Part shown: in pieces, positions 43,595 through 57,661 of the stretch
Layout of the letters: the number at the start of each line of letters is the position of its first letter
How positions within the stretch are numbered: the stretch's first letter is position 1
Assembly (NCBI RefSeq): GCF_024323335.1
Contig: NC_066585.1
Location: 79,435,609-79,499,608 of the forward strand
From: Lathyrus oleraceus
Taxonomy: Eukaryota; Streptophyta; Magnoliopsida; Fabales; Fabaceae
Length of the DNA stretch: 64,000 nucleotides
Reading direction: 5' to 3'
Program-made: the position numbers and the translations under genes
The notes under the pieces: generated by a model
Told to the model about the DNA's origin: nothing
What the model saw: only the letters and a program-made list of their open reading frames with translations
The model's database searches: none

Positions 43595-45628
43595 TGTAAC
43601 ACCCTTCTAAAATACCCCAAATATTTAATTAAAAATAATAAACATATAACAATTCAGAGTAATTATGCCATTCAATGGTGTCACACATAATATTCACACC
43701 ATTCAACAATATAACGGTCATGCTCTTTTATTAATTCAAAACATAAACATTTGCATAAAACGCAGCGGATAGAGATCTCCTCAATCATGTAAAACATGTA
43801 ACATTCACATGTAAATTATTCAACAACATAAAACGTCCCATCCCGATGTTACATCTATCAGAGCACGACCCACTAAGGAGACTACACTAGACTCCAAGCA
43901 TTCGCTTCTACTCAACTCATTTCTCGTTACCTGAAAAATAGTTGTAAGGGTGAGTTCCTCAATCAATATAATAAGCATTATAGAATATAATGTCATGTTA
44001 AGTAATTTAACACATTAATCACCCTAATCGCAACATACAATCAGTAACAGCACATCAGCTCAACATCATACTCAACACCAACATAAAGCACAAGTATAAT
44101 CTCAAATCATACTCCACAACAACACAAACACACGTATAATATTGGAATACATCCATTCATATTATACGCCATACATACATTATGCAATGAGACTCCACAC
44201 ATGCGGTACCGACTATTCTTGAACATATAATTCAAGCTCACCGATCCCTCCAGATACGGCTACTAAGCTCACTAGTCCCACTCATTTGAGACCTAGTGAC
44301 TCACTCACTAATTCCTCACCATGGGAATTAGCTACAGCCCCGAAGGCTAGACTATGCACACTAATCATCTAGCATGCAAACATCAACAACAAACCCACAA
44401 TGGTTCACTCACTAATTCCTCACCATGGGAATTAGCTACAGCCCCGAAGGCTATGCTATGCACGCTAATCATCTAGCAATGCGGCATCAACAACAATTCA
44501 CAATGGACATATGCTCACACTCTAAGCCATACAACAGTCCATTCCCAAATACATGCATAATATATACATTCATAGCATTATGCATATCATCATACATCAT
44601 CAACACATGTATCAACATATCATTATCATGTCAATCAATTAAACACAGTATTAGCACACTCTACTAATACCTATACTGCTCAAAACAGCGGGAAATAATC
44701 CCTATTACATCATACACCAACATAGGCCAACTCTCAATTATGTACACAACATTAAAAAGTCAATTTTTCCACTCTGCAACAGTGTTAACCGGTTAACGCC
44801 CTGGGTTAACCGGTTAACGCAGGCAAAACACGCTCACTGCCCAAAACTTAACAGTGTTAACCGGTTAACGCCCTGGGTTAACCGGTTAACGCAGCACAAA
44901 CAGCAATATCTCAGCAATCACAACAGTGTTAACCGGTTAACGCCCTGGGTTAACCGGTTAACGCAGGCAAAACAGCACCAATTTCATAATTCGCAACAGT
45001 GTTAACCGGTTAACGCCCTGGGTTAACCGGTTAACGCAGACAAAACAGCAGTTCCTGCGCTAACACAAGGCAGAATGCAGAATTCTCCGCATTTTCCGCC
45101 GTTGGAGGACTTCCGGACCTCCGATTCTAATTCCGTAAAAAGCTATACGTTCGGAATTTCACAACTAACCCAAACACAGATTCAATTACAGTCTAAATAC
45201 AATTTATCCAATTCAATTCTTCAGCATCAACAATCCCAATTAGGGTCAAATTAACGGCTTATCACTACCCATCACATATTATCCCATAATACCCATTAAT
45301 CGACGATAAACCCCCCTTACCTGATTAATCCGGCAAATCTTTGAGCTCCAAGCTTTTCTCTCTTCAACCTTCAGCCTTTGCTCTGTCTCTTTGCCCTTTT
45401 CCTCTTTCACGATCGTTCTCTGTTTTCACGTAAAACCTTATTTTCCAAATGAAACTCTTTTTCCTTATTCCAACTTATATATTTTCCAAATTATATTATT
45501 CCAATAATAATAATAATTCAATAATTCCCAAAAATAATAATAATAATAATTCCAATTATTTAATTAAATTAATAAATATATTATTAACTCAATTTAAATA
45601 ATTATTTTATTATTATCGGGGTGTTACA
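43595..45628 (-). repeat. 3' LTR of element F
   Basis: On the minus strand TGTAACACCCC to GGGTGTTACA, 2034 bp. Holds a TATATAA box (minus, 45475-45481) and the AACCGGTT palindrome array. The forward-strand open frame at 44425-44667 recurs in both LTRs but has no protein motif. Confidence 0.96.
44778..45046 (-). repeat. Palindrome array GTTAACCGGTTAAC in F 3' LTR
   Basis: Four units, each with two copies of the 14-base palindrome GTTAACCGGTTAAC separated by GCCCTGG, spaced about 60-80 bp. The right LTR has the same array at 51350-51618 with one changed base (CCCTAGG) in the last unit. Confidence 0.9.
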
Positions 45629-45641
45629 ACTCTCCCCCACT
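45629..45641 (-). other. Polypurine tract of element F
   Basis: On the minus strand GTGGGGGAGAGTT, adjacent to the 3' LTR. Preceded by the TTTTCGAGGACGAAAA hairpin at 45649-45664. Confidence 0.9.
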
Positions 45642-45670
45642 AAAAGAGTTTTCGTCCTCGAAAACATACC

Positions 45671-48600
45671 TCAAGCGAACAACTCTGGGTAAGACTCCTT
45701 CATCTTACTCTCCAGTTCCCAAGTCACATTGCCACCTGCTGGTCCACCCCAAGCTACCTTTACCAAGGCAATCTCTTTACCCCGCAATTGCTTCAACTCT
45801 CGATCCTCAATCCTCATAGGTGATGTTTCAACAGTCAGGTTATCTCTCACCTGTACATCATCTACTTGGACTACATGCGACGGATCATGAATGTACCTCC
45901 TCAACTGAGACACATGAAAAACCTCATGCAAATTCGCAAGCGACGGCGGTAAAGCGACGCGATAGGCTACCTCCCCTATCCTCTCCAAAATCTGATAAGG
46001 ACCAATAAATCGAGGTGTCAACTTCTTCGACTTCAAAGCTCGCCCAACACCAGTTATCGGAGTAACACGAAGAAACACATGATCTCCCTCTTGGAACTCA
46101 AGTGACTTCCTCCTCTTATCATGATAACTCTTCTGACGACTCTGAGCAATTCTCATCTTCTCCTGAATCATCTTAATCTTTTCCGTAGTTTGTTGAACAA
46201 TCTCCGGTCCAACCACAACACTCTCACCGGACTCATACCAACATAAAGGTGTCCGACATCTCCTACCATACAAAGCTTCAAACGGTGCCATACCAATGCT
46301 CGAGTGAAAACTATTGTTGTAGGTGAACTCAATCAAAGGTAAATAACAATCCCAAGCACCTCCTTTTTCCAAAACACAAGCCCTCAAAAGATCCTCTAGG
46401 GACTGAATCGTCCTCTCAGTCTGACCATCAGTCTGCGGATGATATGCAGAACTCAATCTCAGCTTAGTTCCCAAAGCCTTCTGCAAACCTTCCCAGAACT
46501 TCGATGTAAATCTAGGATCTCTGTCCGAAACAATACTCGACGGAATACCATGCAAACTTACAATCTTCTCAATATACAACTCGGCTAGTCTCTCTAACTG
46601 ATAATCCATTCTGATCGGAATGAAATGAGTCGACTTTGTCAATCTGTCAACAATCACCCAAATAGCTTCACAATTCTTATTTGTCCTCGGTAAACCAGAA
46701 ACAAAATCCATACTGATACTATCCCACTTCCACTCTGGAATAGCCAACGGTTGCATTAGCCCATACGGCTTCTGATGCTCAATCTTTGACTTCTGACAAG
46801 TCAAACAGGAATAAACAAAACTCGCAATTTGTTTCTTCATTCCCGGCCACCAAAATAACTTTTTCAAATCATGATACATCTTCGTAGCTCTAGGATGAAT
46901 ACTCAAACCACTACGATGTCCTTCTTCGAGAATACTCTTCTTAAGTTCGATAACATCCGGAATACACACCCGATCACCAAATTTCAAAACACCATTCTCA
47001 TCAACTCTGAATTCACCACCTTGACCTTGATTCACTAAAGTCAACTTATCAACCAAAAACACGTCGGATTTCTGACCCTCTCTGATCTCATCCAGAATAC
47101 CACTTGTTAACTTCAACATTCCCAATTTAACACTATTGTGAGTACTCTCACACACCAAACTCAAATCTCTAAACTGCTCAATTAAATCCAATTCCTTAAC
47201 CATTAACATAGACATATGCAATGATTTCCGACTCAACGCATCAGCCACTATATTTGCTTTACCCGGATGGTAATTCAAACCAAAGTCATAATCCTTCAGA
47301 AATTCTAACCATCTCCTCTGTCTCATATTCAGCTCTTTCTGATCAAACAAATACTTTAAACTTTTATGGTCACTGAAAACTTCAAATCTTGACCCGTACA
47401 AATAATGTCTCCACAACTTCAGAACAAATACCACAGCTGCCAACTCTAAATCGTGCGTCGGATAGTTCCTCTCATGAACCCTCAGCTGTCTCGAAGCATA
47501 AGCTATAACCTGCTTATTCTGCATCAACACACCTCCCAAACCCAACAATGAAGCATCACAGTAAACCTCAAATGGTTCCGACAAACTCGGTAATATCAGA
47601 ATAGGAGCAGTAGTCAACCTTCTCTTTAACTCTCGGAAACCTTCTTCATATTTCGAGTCCCAAACAAACGCTTGCCCCTTTCTAGTCAACATCGTCAACG
47701 GTAACGCCAACTTAGAAAATCCCTCAATGAACTTCCTATAATAACCTGCAAGTCCAAGAAAACTCCTTATCTCAGAAACTGACTTCGGAGCTTCCCACTT
47801 AGATACCGCTTCTATCTTAGAAGGATCAACAGCAACACCACCTCTTGAAATCACATGACCAAGAAAACTAACCTCTTCTAACCAAAATTCACACTTGGAT
47901 AGTTTAGCAAACAACTTCTTTTCTCGTAGAACTTCTAAAACCACTCTCAAATGCTCAGCATGCTCTTCTTCAGATTTCGAATACACCAAATTATCATCAA
48001 TAAACACCACAACAAACTTATCTAGGTACGGATGGAAAATCCTATTCATATACTCCATAAATACTCCAGGCGCATTAGTCACACCAAAAGGCATTACAGA
48101 ATACTCATAATGTCCATACCTTGTCCTGAAAGCAGTCTTCTGAATATCTTCAGTTTTCACACGTATCTGATGATACCCAGATCTCAAATCTATCTTGCTG
48201 AACACACTCGCACCAACCAACTGATCCATCAAATCATCAATCCTCGGCAAAGGATACCGATTCTTGATCGTCACTTTATTCAGTTGCCTGTAGTCCACAC
48301 ACAACCTCATAGTACCTTCTTTCTTCTTAACCAACAACACTGGTGCACCCCACGGTGACACACTCGGTCGAATAAATTTCTTATCCAACAGATCTTCCAA
48401 CTGACTCTTCAATTCAGTTAACTCAACAGCAGACATACGGTACGGAGCCATCGATATCGGTCTAGTACCAGGTACCAAATCAATCGAGAACTCAACTTCA
48501 CGCTCTGGCGGCAATTCATTCACTTCTTCAGGAAACACATCAGGAAAATCACACACCACTGCTAGATCGCAAATCACCAGTTTATCTTTAGCCTCCAAAG

Positions 48601-50041
48601 TCGCTAACAGCATAAACAACTCCGCCCCATCTGCTATTTCCTCATTCACCTGCTTGGCTGATAGAAACAAACTCTTTCCTTCTTCAATCTCAGGAAAAAT
48701 CACAGTCTTATCAAAACAGTTGATAGAAACTCGGTTAAACACCAACCAGTTCATTCCGAAGATAACATCAATCTGCACTAACGGAAGACACACAAGGTCT
48801 ATCCTAAAGTCTCTACCAAAAATACTCAAGGGACAATTTAAACAAACTGAAGTAGTAGTCACTGAACCCTTCGCAGGAGTATCAATCACCATACTTCCAA
48901 GCATCTCAGATATCTCTAACTTAAGTTTCACAGCACAATCCAAAGATATAAAGGAATGAGTCGCACCTGTGTCAATAATAGCTACAAGAGGAAAGCCATT
49001 AATATAACACGTACCTCTGATCAAACGATCATCTGCAGAAGTCTCAGAACCCGATAAAGCAAAGACCTTGCCTCCTGACTGATTCTCTTTCTTCGGCTTA
49101 GGACACTGTGGACTGATATGACCCAACTCTCCACAGTTGAAACAAGTTACAGTCTTCAACCGGCACTCTGCAGCCAAGTGACCACCTTTACCACACTTGA
49201 AACACTTCATCGCAGCACTGGTACACTCATGGACACGATGTCCAGCCCGACCACATCTATAACACTTAGCAGGAGCACTAGAGTCTCCCCCACTAGGCCT
49301 CTTCATCCCACTCTGACTCTGAAAACCTTTGCCAGCTGCATACGGTTTTCCACGATCATTCTGATTCTTGCCTTTCCTATCAACCCTCTGCTGATAGCTC
49401 TCTGCTCTGGCTTTGGAATCCTGTTCAAAAATCCTGCAACAGTCAACCAAGTCAGAAAACACTCTGATCCGCTGATATCCAATAGCCTGTTTGATCTCGG
49501 GACGCAACCCGTTCTCAAACTTCACACATTTCGAAAATTCCCCAGTAGCCTCATCATAGGGAGTGTAATACTTCGACAGCTCTGTGAACTTAGCAGCATA
49601 CTCAGTAACAGACCTGTTACCCTGCTTCAATTCCAAAAACTCTATCTCTTTCTTTCCTCTGACATCCTCTGGAAAATACTTCCTCAGGAATCTCTCTCTG
49701 AACACAGCCCAAGTGACCTCAGCATTTCCAGCAGATTCCAACTCAGTGCGGGTAGCAACCCACCAATCATCAGCTTCCTCTGACAGCATATGCGTACCGA
49801 ACCTGACCTTCTGGTTATCGGCACACTCAGTGACTCGGAAGATTCTCTCGATCTCCTTCAACCACTTCTGAGCGCCATCTGGATCGTATGCTCCTTTGAA
49901 CATTGGAGGATTGTTCTTCTGGAACTCACTCAATTGACGAGCAGCTCCCATTCCCACAACATTCGGATTTCCTCCAAGTACTCCAGCTAGCATACCCAGA
50001 GCCTCAGCAATCGCAGCATCATCTCTACCTCTTCCAGCCAT
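45671..50041 (-). CDS. gag-pol polyprotein of element F, intact
   Basis: 1456 codons, ATG at 50041 ([15 protein letters not shown]). Domain order as in N: Gag about 25-190; three CCHC knuckles about 258-315; protease IDTGATHS near 355; RT with VDYRQLN and catalytic FIDD near 679; RNase H with YCDASLLG; integrase with zinc finger and D-D-E core; chromodomain-like C-terminus ending [10 protein letters not shown]. The reading frame is complete, but two positions look unusual. The residue after FIDD is Asn (codon 47990-47992) where N has Ile. The zinc-finger region reads HPRATKMY (Arg codon 46889-46891) where N has HPGATKMY. Either change might lower activity. Confidence 0.95.
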   Translation of the reverse strand: MAGRGRDDAAIAEALGMLAGVLGGNPNVVGMGAARQLSEFQKNNPPMFKGAYDPDGAQKWLKEIERIFRVTECADNQKVRFGTHMLSEEADDWWVATRTELESAGNAEVTWAVFRERFLRKYFPEDVRGKKEIEFLELKQGNRSVTEYAAKFTELSKYYTPYDEATGEFSKCVKFENGLRPEIKQAIGYQRIRVFSDLVDCCRIFEQDSKARAESYQQRVDRKGKNQNDRGKPYAAGKGFQSQSGMKRPSGGDSSAPAKCYRCGRAGHRVHECTSAAMKCFKCGKGGHLAAECRLKTVTCFNCGELGHISPQCPKPKKENQSGGKVFALSGSETSADDRLIRGTCYINGFPLVAIIDTGATHSFISLDCAVKLKLEISEMLGSMVIDTPAKGSVTTTSVCLNCPLSIFGRDFRIDLVCLPLVQIDVIFGMNWLVFNRVSINCFDKTVIFPEIEEGKSLFLSAKQVNEEIADGAELFMLLATLEAKDKLVICDLAVVCDFPDVFPEEVNELPPEREVEFSIDLVPGTRPISMAPYRMSAVELTELKSQLEDLLDKKFIRPSVSPWGAPVLLVKKKEGTMRLCVDYRQLNKVTIKNRYPLPRIDDLMDQLVGASVFSKIDLRSGYHQIRVKTEDIQKTAFRTRYGHYEYSVMPFGVTNAPGVFMEYMNRIFHPYLDKFVVVFIDDNLVYSKSEEEHAEHLRVVLEVLREKKLFAKLSKCEFWLEEVSFLGHVISRGGVAVDPSKIEAVSKWEAPKSVSEIRSFLGLAGYYRKFIEGFSKLALPLTMLTRKGQAFVWDSKYEEGFRELKRRLTTAPILILPSLSEPFEVYCDASLLGLGGVLMQNKQVIAYASRQLRVHERNYPTHDLELAAVVFVLKLWRHYLYGSRFEVFSDHKSLKYLFDQKELNMRQRRWLEFLKDYDFGLNYHPGKANIVADALSRKSLHMSMLMVKELDLIEQFRDLSLVCESTHNSVKLGMLKLTSGILDEIREGQKSDVFLVDKLTLVNQGQGGEFRVDENGVLKFGDRVCIPDVIELKKSILEEGHRSGLSIHPRATKMYHDLKKLFWWPGMKKQIASFVYSCLTCQKSKIEHQKPYGLMQPLAIPEWKWDSISMDFVSGLPRTNKNCEAIWVIVDRLTKSTHFIPIRMDYQLERLAELYIEKIVSLHGIPSSIVSDRDPRFTSKFWEGLQKALGTKLRLSSAYHPQTDGQTERTIQSLEDLLRACVLEKGGAWDCYLPLIEFTYNNSFHSSIGMAPFEALYGRRCRTPLCWYESGESVVVGPEIVQQTTEKIKMIQEKMRIAQSRQKSYHDKRRKSLEFQEGDHVFLRVTPITGVGRALKSKKLTPRFIGPYQILERIGEVAYRVALPPSLANLHEVFHVSQLRRYIHDPSHVVQVDDVQVRDNLTVETSPMRIEDRELKQLRGKEIALVKVAWGGPAGGNVTWELESKMKESYPELFA

Positions 50042-50150
50042 CTCTATTATGAAAACCCAAACAAACTAAAACAATAAGTACTGATAGGGTTACACAACAC
50101 CTATCCCGTACAGGGAAACAGAATAATTACGACTCGACTCGACCGACTAT

Positions 50151-50162
50151 GCTCTGATACCA
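50151..50162 (-). other. Primer binding site of element F
   Basis: On the minus strand TGGTATCAGAGC, initiator tRNA-Met type, four bases from the 5' LTR end, as in N. Confidence 0.9.
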
Positions 50163-50166
50163 CTAA

Positions 50167-52200
50167 TGTAACACCCTTCTAAAATACCCCAAATATTTAA
50201 TTAAAAATAATAAACATATAACAATTCAGAGTAATTATGCCATTCAAGGGTGTCACACATAATATTCACACCATTCAACAATATAACGGTCATGCTCTTT
50301 TATTAATTCAAAACATAAACATTTGCATAAAACGCAGCGGATAGAGATCTCCTCAATCATGTAAAACATGTAACATTCACATGTAAATTATTCAACAACA
50401 TAAAACGTCCCATCCCGATGTTACATCTATCAGAGCACGACCCACTAAGGAGACTACACTAGACTCCAAGCATTCGCTTCTACTCAACTCATTTCTCGTT
50501 ACCTGAAAAATAGTTGTAAGGGTGAGTTCCTCAATCAATATAATAAGCATTATAGAATATAATGTCATGTTAAGTAATTTAACACATTAATCACCCTAAT
50601 CGCAACATACAATCAGTAACAGCACATCAGCTCAACATCATACTCAACACCAACATAAAGCACAAGTATAATCTCAAATCATACTCCACAACAACACAAA
50701 CACACGTATAATATTGGAATACATCCATTCATATTATACGCCATACATACATTATGCAATGAGACTCCACACATGCGGTACCGACTATTCTTGAACATAT
50801 AATTCAAGCTCACCGATCCCTCCAGATACGGCTACTAAGCTCACTAGTCCCACTCATTTGAGACCTAGTGACTCACTCACTAATTCCTTACCATGGGAAT
50901 TAGCTACAGCCCCGAAGGCTAGACTATGCACACTAATCATCTAGCATGCAAACATCAACAACAAACCCACAATGGTTCACTCACTAATTCCTCACCATGG
51001 GAATTAGCTACAGCCCCGAAGGCTATGCTATGCACGCTAATCATCTAGCAATGCGGCATCAACAACAATTCACAATGGACATATGCTCACACTCTAAGCC
51101 ATACAACAGTCCATTCCCAAATACATGCATAATATATACATTCATAGCATTATGCATATCATCATACATCATCAACACATGTATCAACACATCATTATCA
51201 TGTCAATCAATTAAACACAGTATTAGCACACTCTACTAATACCTATACTGCTCAAAACAGCGGGAAATAATCCCTATTACATCATACACCAACATAGGCC
51301 AACTCTCAATTATGTACACAACATTAAAAAGTCAATTTTTCCACTCTGCAACAGTGTTAACCGGTTAACGCCCTGGGTTAACCGGTTAACGCAGGCAAAA
51401 CACGCTCACTGCCCAAAACTTAACAGTGTTAACCGGTTAACGCCCTGGGTTAACCGGTTAACGCAGCACAAACAACAATATCTCAGCAATCACAACAGTG
51501 TTAACCGGTTAACGCCCTGGGTTAACCGGTTAACGCAGGCAAAACAGCACCAATTTCACAATTCACAACAGTGTTAACCGGTTAACGCCCTAGGTTAACC
51601 GGTTAACGCAGACAAAACAGCAGTTCCTGCGCTAACACAAGGCAGAATGCAGAATTCTCCGCATTTTCCGCCGTTGGAGGACTTCCGGACCTCCGATTCT
51701 AATTCCGTAAAAAGCTATACGTTCGGAATTTCACAACTAACCCAAACACAGATTCAATTACAGTCTAAATACAATTTATCCAATTCAATTCTTCAGCATC
51801 AACAATCCCAATTAGGGTCAAATTAACGGCTTATCACTACCCATCACATATTATCCCATAATACCCATTAATCGACGATAAACCCCCCTTACCTGATTAA
51901 TCCGGAAAATCTTTGAGCTCCAAGCTTTTCTCTCTTCAACCTTCAGCCCTTGCTCTGTCTCTTTGCCCTTTTCCTCTTTCACGATCGTTCTCTGTTTTCA
52001 CGTAAAACCTTATTTTCCAAATGAAACTCTTTTTCCTTATTCCAACTTATATATTTTCCAAATTATATTATTCCAATAATAATAATAATTCAATAATTCC
52101 CAAAAATAATAATAATAATAATTCCAATTATTTAATTAAATTAATAAATATATTATTAACTCAATTTAAATAATTATTTTATTATTATCGGGGTGTTACA
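50167..52200 (-). repeat. 5' LTR of element F
   Basis: 2034 bp, equal in length to the left LTR. TATATAA on the minus strand at 52047-52053 is the likely promoter. GTTAACCGGTTAAC array at about 51350-51618. Confidence 0.96.
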
Positions 52201-52205
52201 CAAAA

Positions 52206-52758
52206 CACCAACTTTGAACCAAGGCCAAATAAAAATGGCTCATTCACTTTGCTTCAATTTTGGGTCATTTATTCTTTGATATGAACTTGGTTAAATGCGA
52301 AAATAACCATGTCAAAAAGGATTGTGGTTTGGAAATTGCAAGGTGTTAAAGTAGAGGTCATGACATGATTTTAGGGCATGTTGGACCAACTTGGCCAATA
52401 GCAACATTGAAGCATTTCCTCAATTAATTAGGTCTTGGACCTTGAAACAAATTTGGAGAGGCGGTTATTTGGGACATTTTTCTCGAAGTCGAATTTAAAA
52501 ATCTTAAAAAATGAAGAAGTTATGGTCATTGGAACTTCCCATAGGCCATTCTTGCCAAAGTGTGACCGACCACCATGGCCTAGTTTTAGGTTTTTGTGAT
52601 TTCTTGCTTTTCAAGCCACGGTGATGGATGTTTTAAGTTCATATGATCATATCATGATGGGAAATGAAGTTTGGACTTTTGTGGAATGATTTTAGATCAA
52701 ATTTGTGGGTGGATCATGTCATGGAAAGTTGAAAAATCAAGTATGAACCGATTACTTG
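52206..52758. other. Unassigned DNA between F and C
   Basis: Continuation of 43004-43594 across F. No gene or recognised element. ACTTG at 52754-52758 would be the left TSD of C; its partner is outside the window. Confidence 0.4.
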
Positions 52759-54274
52759 TGTAAGACCCCAATTTTGACCCTAAGATCCCTCATGGCATCA
52801 TAACATTGCATTTTCATTTGCCTCAAGGATCATAACATCTTGGCTCCTTACCCTTGGGTTGGGACTTGTGTGAGTTGGTTTGAGACTACCAAGCATGCTT
52901 GAATTGTATATTATTTCTTTTCTTATTTTGTTTACTAACCAAAAGCACAAAAATATGTCACTAACATCTTTTGTTTTGTAGCTTGAGCAATCATAAGATC
53001 CAAGGCTCCTAGGAGGCCCCTATGCTCAAAGAATGGCAAGGTGAAGGTGAAAGCAAGCATGACAATGGTTCACAAAGCTCTCATTCATCATATATGCATC
53101 CCAATTATATCAATTTGTCAATTTAATCAAATCAAACCAAGGGGCTTAAGGCTTGTTTCCCAAGGAAATCCTAATCCATATGTGCATTGAATGTGCCTTG
53201 CTCATGAAGCAACCTCAACCCATGATCAAATATAATCAAGGGAAGTTCTTTCATTCATCATTTCATGCATATTTGAGCTTATTTGATTGTCCTCAATCAT
53301 CAATTCATCAAGATTTAAACTTTGGACTTGATAAGTTGATCAGTCAATTCATCTAACTATTTTGAAATCCACTGAGACCTAACTTTTGATGTGTTTGTCA
53401 AATGAAGATGACCCCAAGAGAATAAATGTTATTAAGAACCATATGAACAACTTTCATGTTCCTAAAAAATTGATTTTAAGCTTGTAAGGTCTTCATCCAT
53501 TTCAAAACATTATAGGTCATTTTGACTGAAACCCTAATTTTGGGTCAACTTCCCAAGGACATAACTCTCTCATTTTTCATGATTTTGAGGTGGGATAAAA
53601 TGCATTGGAAAGTTTAAGATGTCCAATTCATTTGTTATGTTGTAAAAAATTTCATAATCCTAAAATAAATACATGTGATAATGCAAAATATTATAGGTCA
53701 CTTTGGACCAAAGTCATTGAATCTTGGAAAAGTCCAACTTCAAGTGACCCTAACTTTCTCATCAAAACTCCAAATGATGCACAATTTAAGTCCATATTTA
53801 TTGTCGTGAAAAGATATACAACTTTTATGTTGAAGTTTTTGTCATTTTAGGCTTGCATAATTGAAACAAAAGGGCTTGAAGTTTGTCCATTTTGACAAAA
53901 TTCTCATACACATGTTTTGCACCTTGAACTTTATGACCAGTTTTCATTAATTTCCCAATTGCAAATGGATTTTTGTTCAACATAACAATTGTTTCTTATG
54001 TCAAGACCTTTCCAACCATTACCCACAAGGCCATGTTTCAATTTGGTAAGGTGCATTTTCAAAGAGGAGAAGATTCATGTGCATTTTTGGAAACAATGTT
54101 GAAACTTCATGCACAATCCAATTCCATCATATCTGCACGTCCAAAATCATTTTGTTGATGTTAAGCTTGCATTTCCAATTGCATTTGGGCCTCCCATGCG
54201 CCTGTACAGGCCCATGCATGGAGGCCCTCACTTCATGCACACATGAATTTTCCATGCCTTGCATCATGCTTCAC

Positions 54275-54282
54275 TATAAATA
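54275..54282 (+). promoter_or_regulatory. TATA box of element C LTR
   Basis: TATAAATA about 1.5 kb into the LTR, matching the B box sequence. Confidence 0.55.
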
Positions 54283-57248
54283 CAAGTGCTCAGCCTCATT
54301 CATGATCAACCTGAAGGCGCCTTACATGTTGCAGAAGTGAATCCCCACACCTCACCTAAAGGAGTTTTACAATTTCTCTTCAATTTTTCAGTTCCAATTT
54401 TCAACTTCCTTGGTTGATTATTGGACTGTAATTCCTTAGCCTAGCTCTGTTTCCATCTCAAGAACACACTACTATCAAGATTTGGGAAGGATCGTGCCTC
54501 ACAGATCTGCACTTCAAAGGTTGTTGTTCAAACTTTTTCAATTCGAAACTCACTGATTCTTGCTCATTTCTTGTGTTTGTTGGCTCCTCTAAAGTCCTCT
54601 CATAAGAGGCAATTGTTTGGTGTACTTAATTTCATAAATCCATCAAGTTCAGTTTGACCTCCATAATTTTCCGTCTCTGATTTCTCTTTCTATGAGAGTT
54701 TAGAGTGAAAATCAAGGGCACAGAGGTGATGTACATCACCCCAGCTTTCCAATGATATGAGGATCGCATGTTTTCATCAACTTCTCAAAACCTGCAAATG
54801 TCACCGGAGTTCATATACTCGCCAGAGAAGACGGTGGTGTACACCATCGTCCCCTTGCCAGATCACATCTAGACCGTCCATTGTGTTTTCCAGATTGAAT
54901 CAGGACCTTGAATTGTTATGACTTTTAATAATTCAATGTGTTTCTCATTTGATTATTGCCTACCATGAGCGTGCGCATGAGGATCCTTGGATGTGCCACC
55001 TCATTTAATGAGGTTGATCCAACGCGCCAGGATTTTTGGTAATTTCTGATTTTCCATTTTTATTTTCTTTAATTCATTTTATTTCAGAAATTCATAACTC
55101 TTTCGTTTTAAATCCAAAAAATAAGGGACCGATGGCATTATTTCCCTTTTTAATTTTAGTTTCTGAAAATGATTTTTAATATTTTTTATTTTTCATTTGA
55201 TATATTGTGTGAATTTTCTCTTTTCTGGTTATTTTTTATTCATTTTAAATAGTTTCCAATATTCAAAAAATGCAAAAATATTTTCTTAACATCTTTGAAT
55301 GATGATGAATCTATGAAAAATATTCTCATCAATTTCCAAATTGATTTGAGATTTATTTGAGATTTTAGTTCAATTATGTTATTTTTTATTCATTTTTAAT
55401 TGTTTAAAAATAGTTTCTGGTTTCCAAAAATGCTGAAATTTTTTGTCAAACTTTGTTTGACCTTGTTGAACTTAGGATGATCCATTTGGACTTTTCCAAG
55501 TTGATTTGAGATGGATTTGAAGTTTGACCTTTAATTGTTTATTTTAATTCAAGTATTATTTTAATTCTCAAAAATACCAAAAATATTTTATTTGTTTCTT
55601 GACTTCTAAACTTCATCTTACTTCTATTTACCATTGATTGACTTTGATTCTATTCATGTTTGATCAATGTGTGTTGGATATCTCATTTGAATTTCAATTC
55701 ATGTACATTCTTATTCTTATTCTTATTCTTCTTTTTCTTTTTGATCAATGAGTTAAAGGTTGGTGGTTAGCCTTGATATATGGGAGGCTTAATCTTCCTT
55801 GATTCAAATCTAATTCATCTTGATCAAAGATCAAGTGAATGGCTTTGAATTAAGGATAGGTTGCTTCTTGGTCAAGCAAAAAACCTAAATCAATACAAGA
55901 TCATTCTTCTTTTCTTTTGGCATGGCAAGTTGTAGGAGCTTGGCTTACTAGTCATGGTCTCTAACTTGTGTTTGTTTCCTATAGTTTTATTGACCGGCCT
56001 CAGATAGGTGTGACTACTACATGAGTCCACTTACGATTGCTTAACATAGCGCTAAATTTCCGTATGACACAGTAACACTAACTAATAACCACTAACTTTT
56101 AATTAAAGCATTTAATTCTTGCAATTTACTTTTATGCAATTTAATATCTTGTACATATTTCATTTGCTTTTGCCCTTTGCTCACTTGAGCTCATGTTTAT
56201 GTTAATGCAATTTGCCTTTTACTCACTTGAGCACATTATTGTGTATATACTATTGTGCTTGTTTTGTTTTGTTGTTGTGAACCCAATGCAAATGGACAAA
56301 AAGACTTAGATTTTAGGACCTTACCTATGCTAAATGGAGTCAAAGAGCAACTAGGCCTCATGCCTTTAGAATGTTATAAAAATGTCAAAAAGCAACTAGG
56401 CCTCATGCCTTTAGAATGCTTAATGTTTAAGATGAATTGAAAGGACCTAAATTCTAAACTCATTCTTATCCATTCTTTCTATTGCATTGTAGAACTTTTT
56501 GATTTGTGTGTTCTTGTGTGCTAGGGACCCAAACTTGATCCAAGTAGAAGAACCATTGTCATGAGCATCCAAAGTGAGAGACATAAAAGCCATTGGAAGA
56601 TTCCTAGGAGCTTGATTGATTTGTGTGCTTGATTGCTTGAGTTATTTTCTTATTGCTTGCTAATTCCAAAGGATGGGAGCTACTTGGATCATCATTATGA
56701 TCTCAAGAAGGGAACTCCAATGTGGTTTTATTTCTCTTCCTTCACCTTTGTATGTTTAGGACTTAGCCATTCTTCTTCTTCCCTCCACTCTAACCCAAGC
56801 CAAACTTTTGTGCAAACATTAATATTGTTTTCAAAAATTAGAAATCTAAGCACTATGCTTTTAATTTTTCAAACTTCTTTTCATAACACTTATTTTGAAT
56901 TGAATTCTAAGTCAACTTTGACCTTACTTTGTAAACACTTTTCATTGGTAAATACAACTCACTCAATTTGTTTTTGTGGTTTCAATGGCCACTTCTTGCC
57001 AAAACTTTTCATAAACATTAGCTATTAGGTTTGAGTTATCCTAGAGGTTGATATAATACTCACCTATATCCTTAGTGATGAATAATAAGTCTTCCATGCT
57101 TATTATAGGGTTAACCCCTCACTAGCATGTTGAAGCTCTCCTCACATGGTGGATTTGTGGTTTTAGGTTGAGTTTTCTCCCTATGATAACAAAAGACCTT
57201 AAGGCTTTTGACCAATTAATTCACCAACTTCTTTTGAGATTTTTACCC

Positions 57249-57298
57249 CGAACTACGAGGTTTTGATCCTAATCTTTTTTAAGATGGTACGTAGGCAA
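57249..57298 (+). other. CTACG/CGTAG hairpin motif in C LTR
   Basis: CGAACTACGAGGTTTTGATC, inner stem ATCTT/AAGAT (57272-57276 with 57281-57285) with loop TTTT, then TACGTAGGCA. Confidence 0.65.
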
Positions 57299-57425
57299 TG
57301 GGTTTATCCATTCAAACACAAAATTGTAAATAATTTGTACATTCTTCTCTCATCTCCCCAATCATGTTTGCACAAATAATTTTCACAAATACCAACCTAC
57401 CTTACAACAATTGTGAAAAGGGCTC

Positions 57426-57441
57426 CCTAGGAGTACCTAGG
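57426..57441 (+). other. AGTA-loop hairpin in C U5
   Basis: CCTAGG-AGTA-CCTAGG followed by ATG and a degenerate CCTCCCCATTGCATAACC block. Confidence 0.7.
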
Positions 57442-57584
57442 ATGTTTTGGGTTCTTAAAACCTCCCCATTGCATAACCAACCCTCTTACCTAGATCTCTG
57501 ACATTTTTATTAGTTTTTGATTTGATAAAACTTCTCAGTTTTTGTTCGCTTTCTAACCTTTCCTTTGGATAAATAGAAGTGCGA

Positions 57585-57593
57585 TGGCGACTC
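57585..57593 (+). other. PBS-like sequence inside C U5
   Basis: TGGCGACTC, 77 bases before the true PBS at 57662. Confidence 0.55.
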
Positions 57594-57661
57594 GAATTGT
57601 ATGATTTACTTTTGATTTAGTCAATAAATCTAAAGGTAACGAATACCCCGCTACAAAAAAG

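Larger units (their letters stand above)
43595..52200 (-). mobile_element. Element F: complete Tekay/Del-like Ty3/gypsy retrotransposon
   Basis: 8606 bp, minus strand, perfect TSD, both LTRs 2034 bp, initiator-Met PBS, PPT and an uninterrupted gag-pol. By eye the LTRs differ at about nine sites (~0.4%), so it is young but older than N. It is related to N in protein and at the PPT/hairpin region, but its LTR sequence is mostly different. Confidence 0.97.
52759..57655 (+). repeat. 5' LTR of element C (4897 bp)
   Basis: TGTAAGACCCC to CCGCTACA, followed by the PBS. TATAAATA at 54275-54282. Contains a 53-bp direct duplication near 56346-56420 around AGGCCTCATGCCTTTAGAAT, the GATCAT/ATGATC hairpin (56687-56702) shared with B, the CTACG/CGTAG motif (57249-57298) and the AGTA-loop hairpin (57426-57441). 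No gene inside. Confidence 0.9.

Noticed and set aside
44425..44667. Open frame in F LTR as a gene
   Set aside because: It exists because the LTR is duplicated; it has no family motif and lies in noncoding LTR sequence. The copy at 50997-51239 is the same.
49118..49783. Plus-strand 221-codon open frame in F
   Set aside because: Antisense to F gag-pol and rich in Ser/Thr/Leu, as expected from reverse reading.
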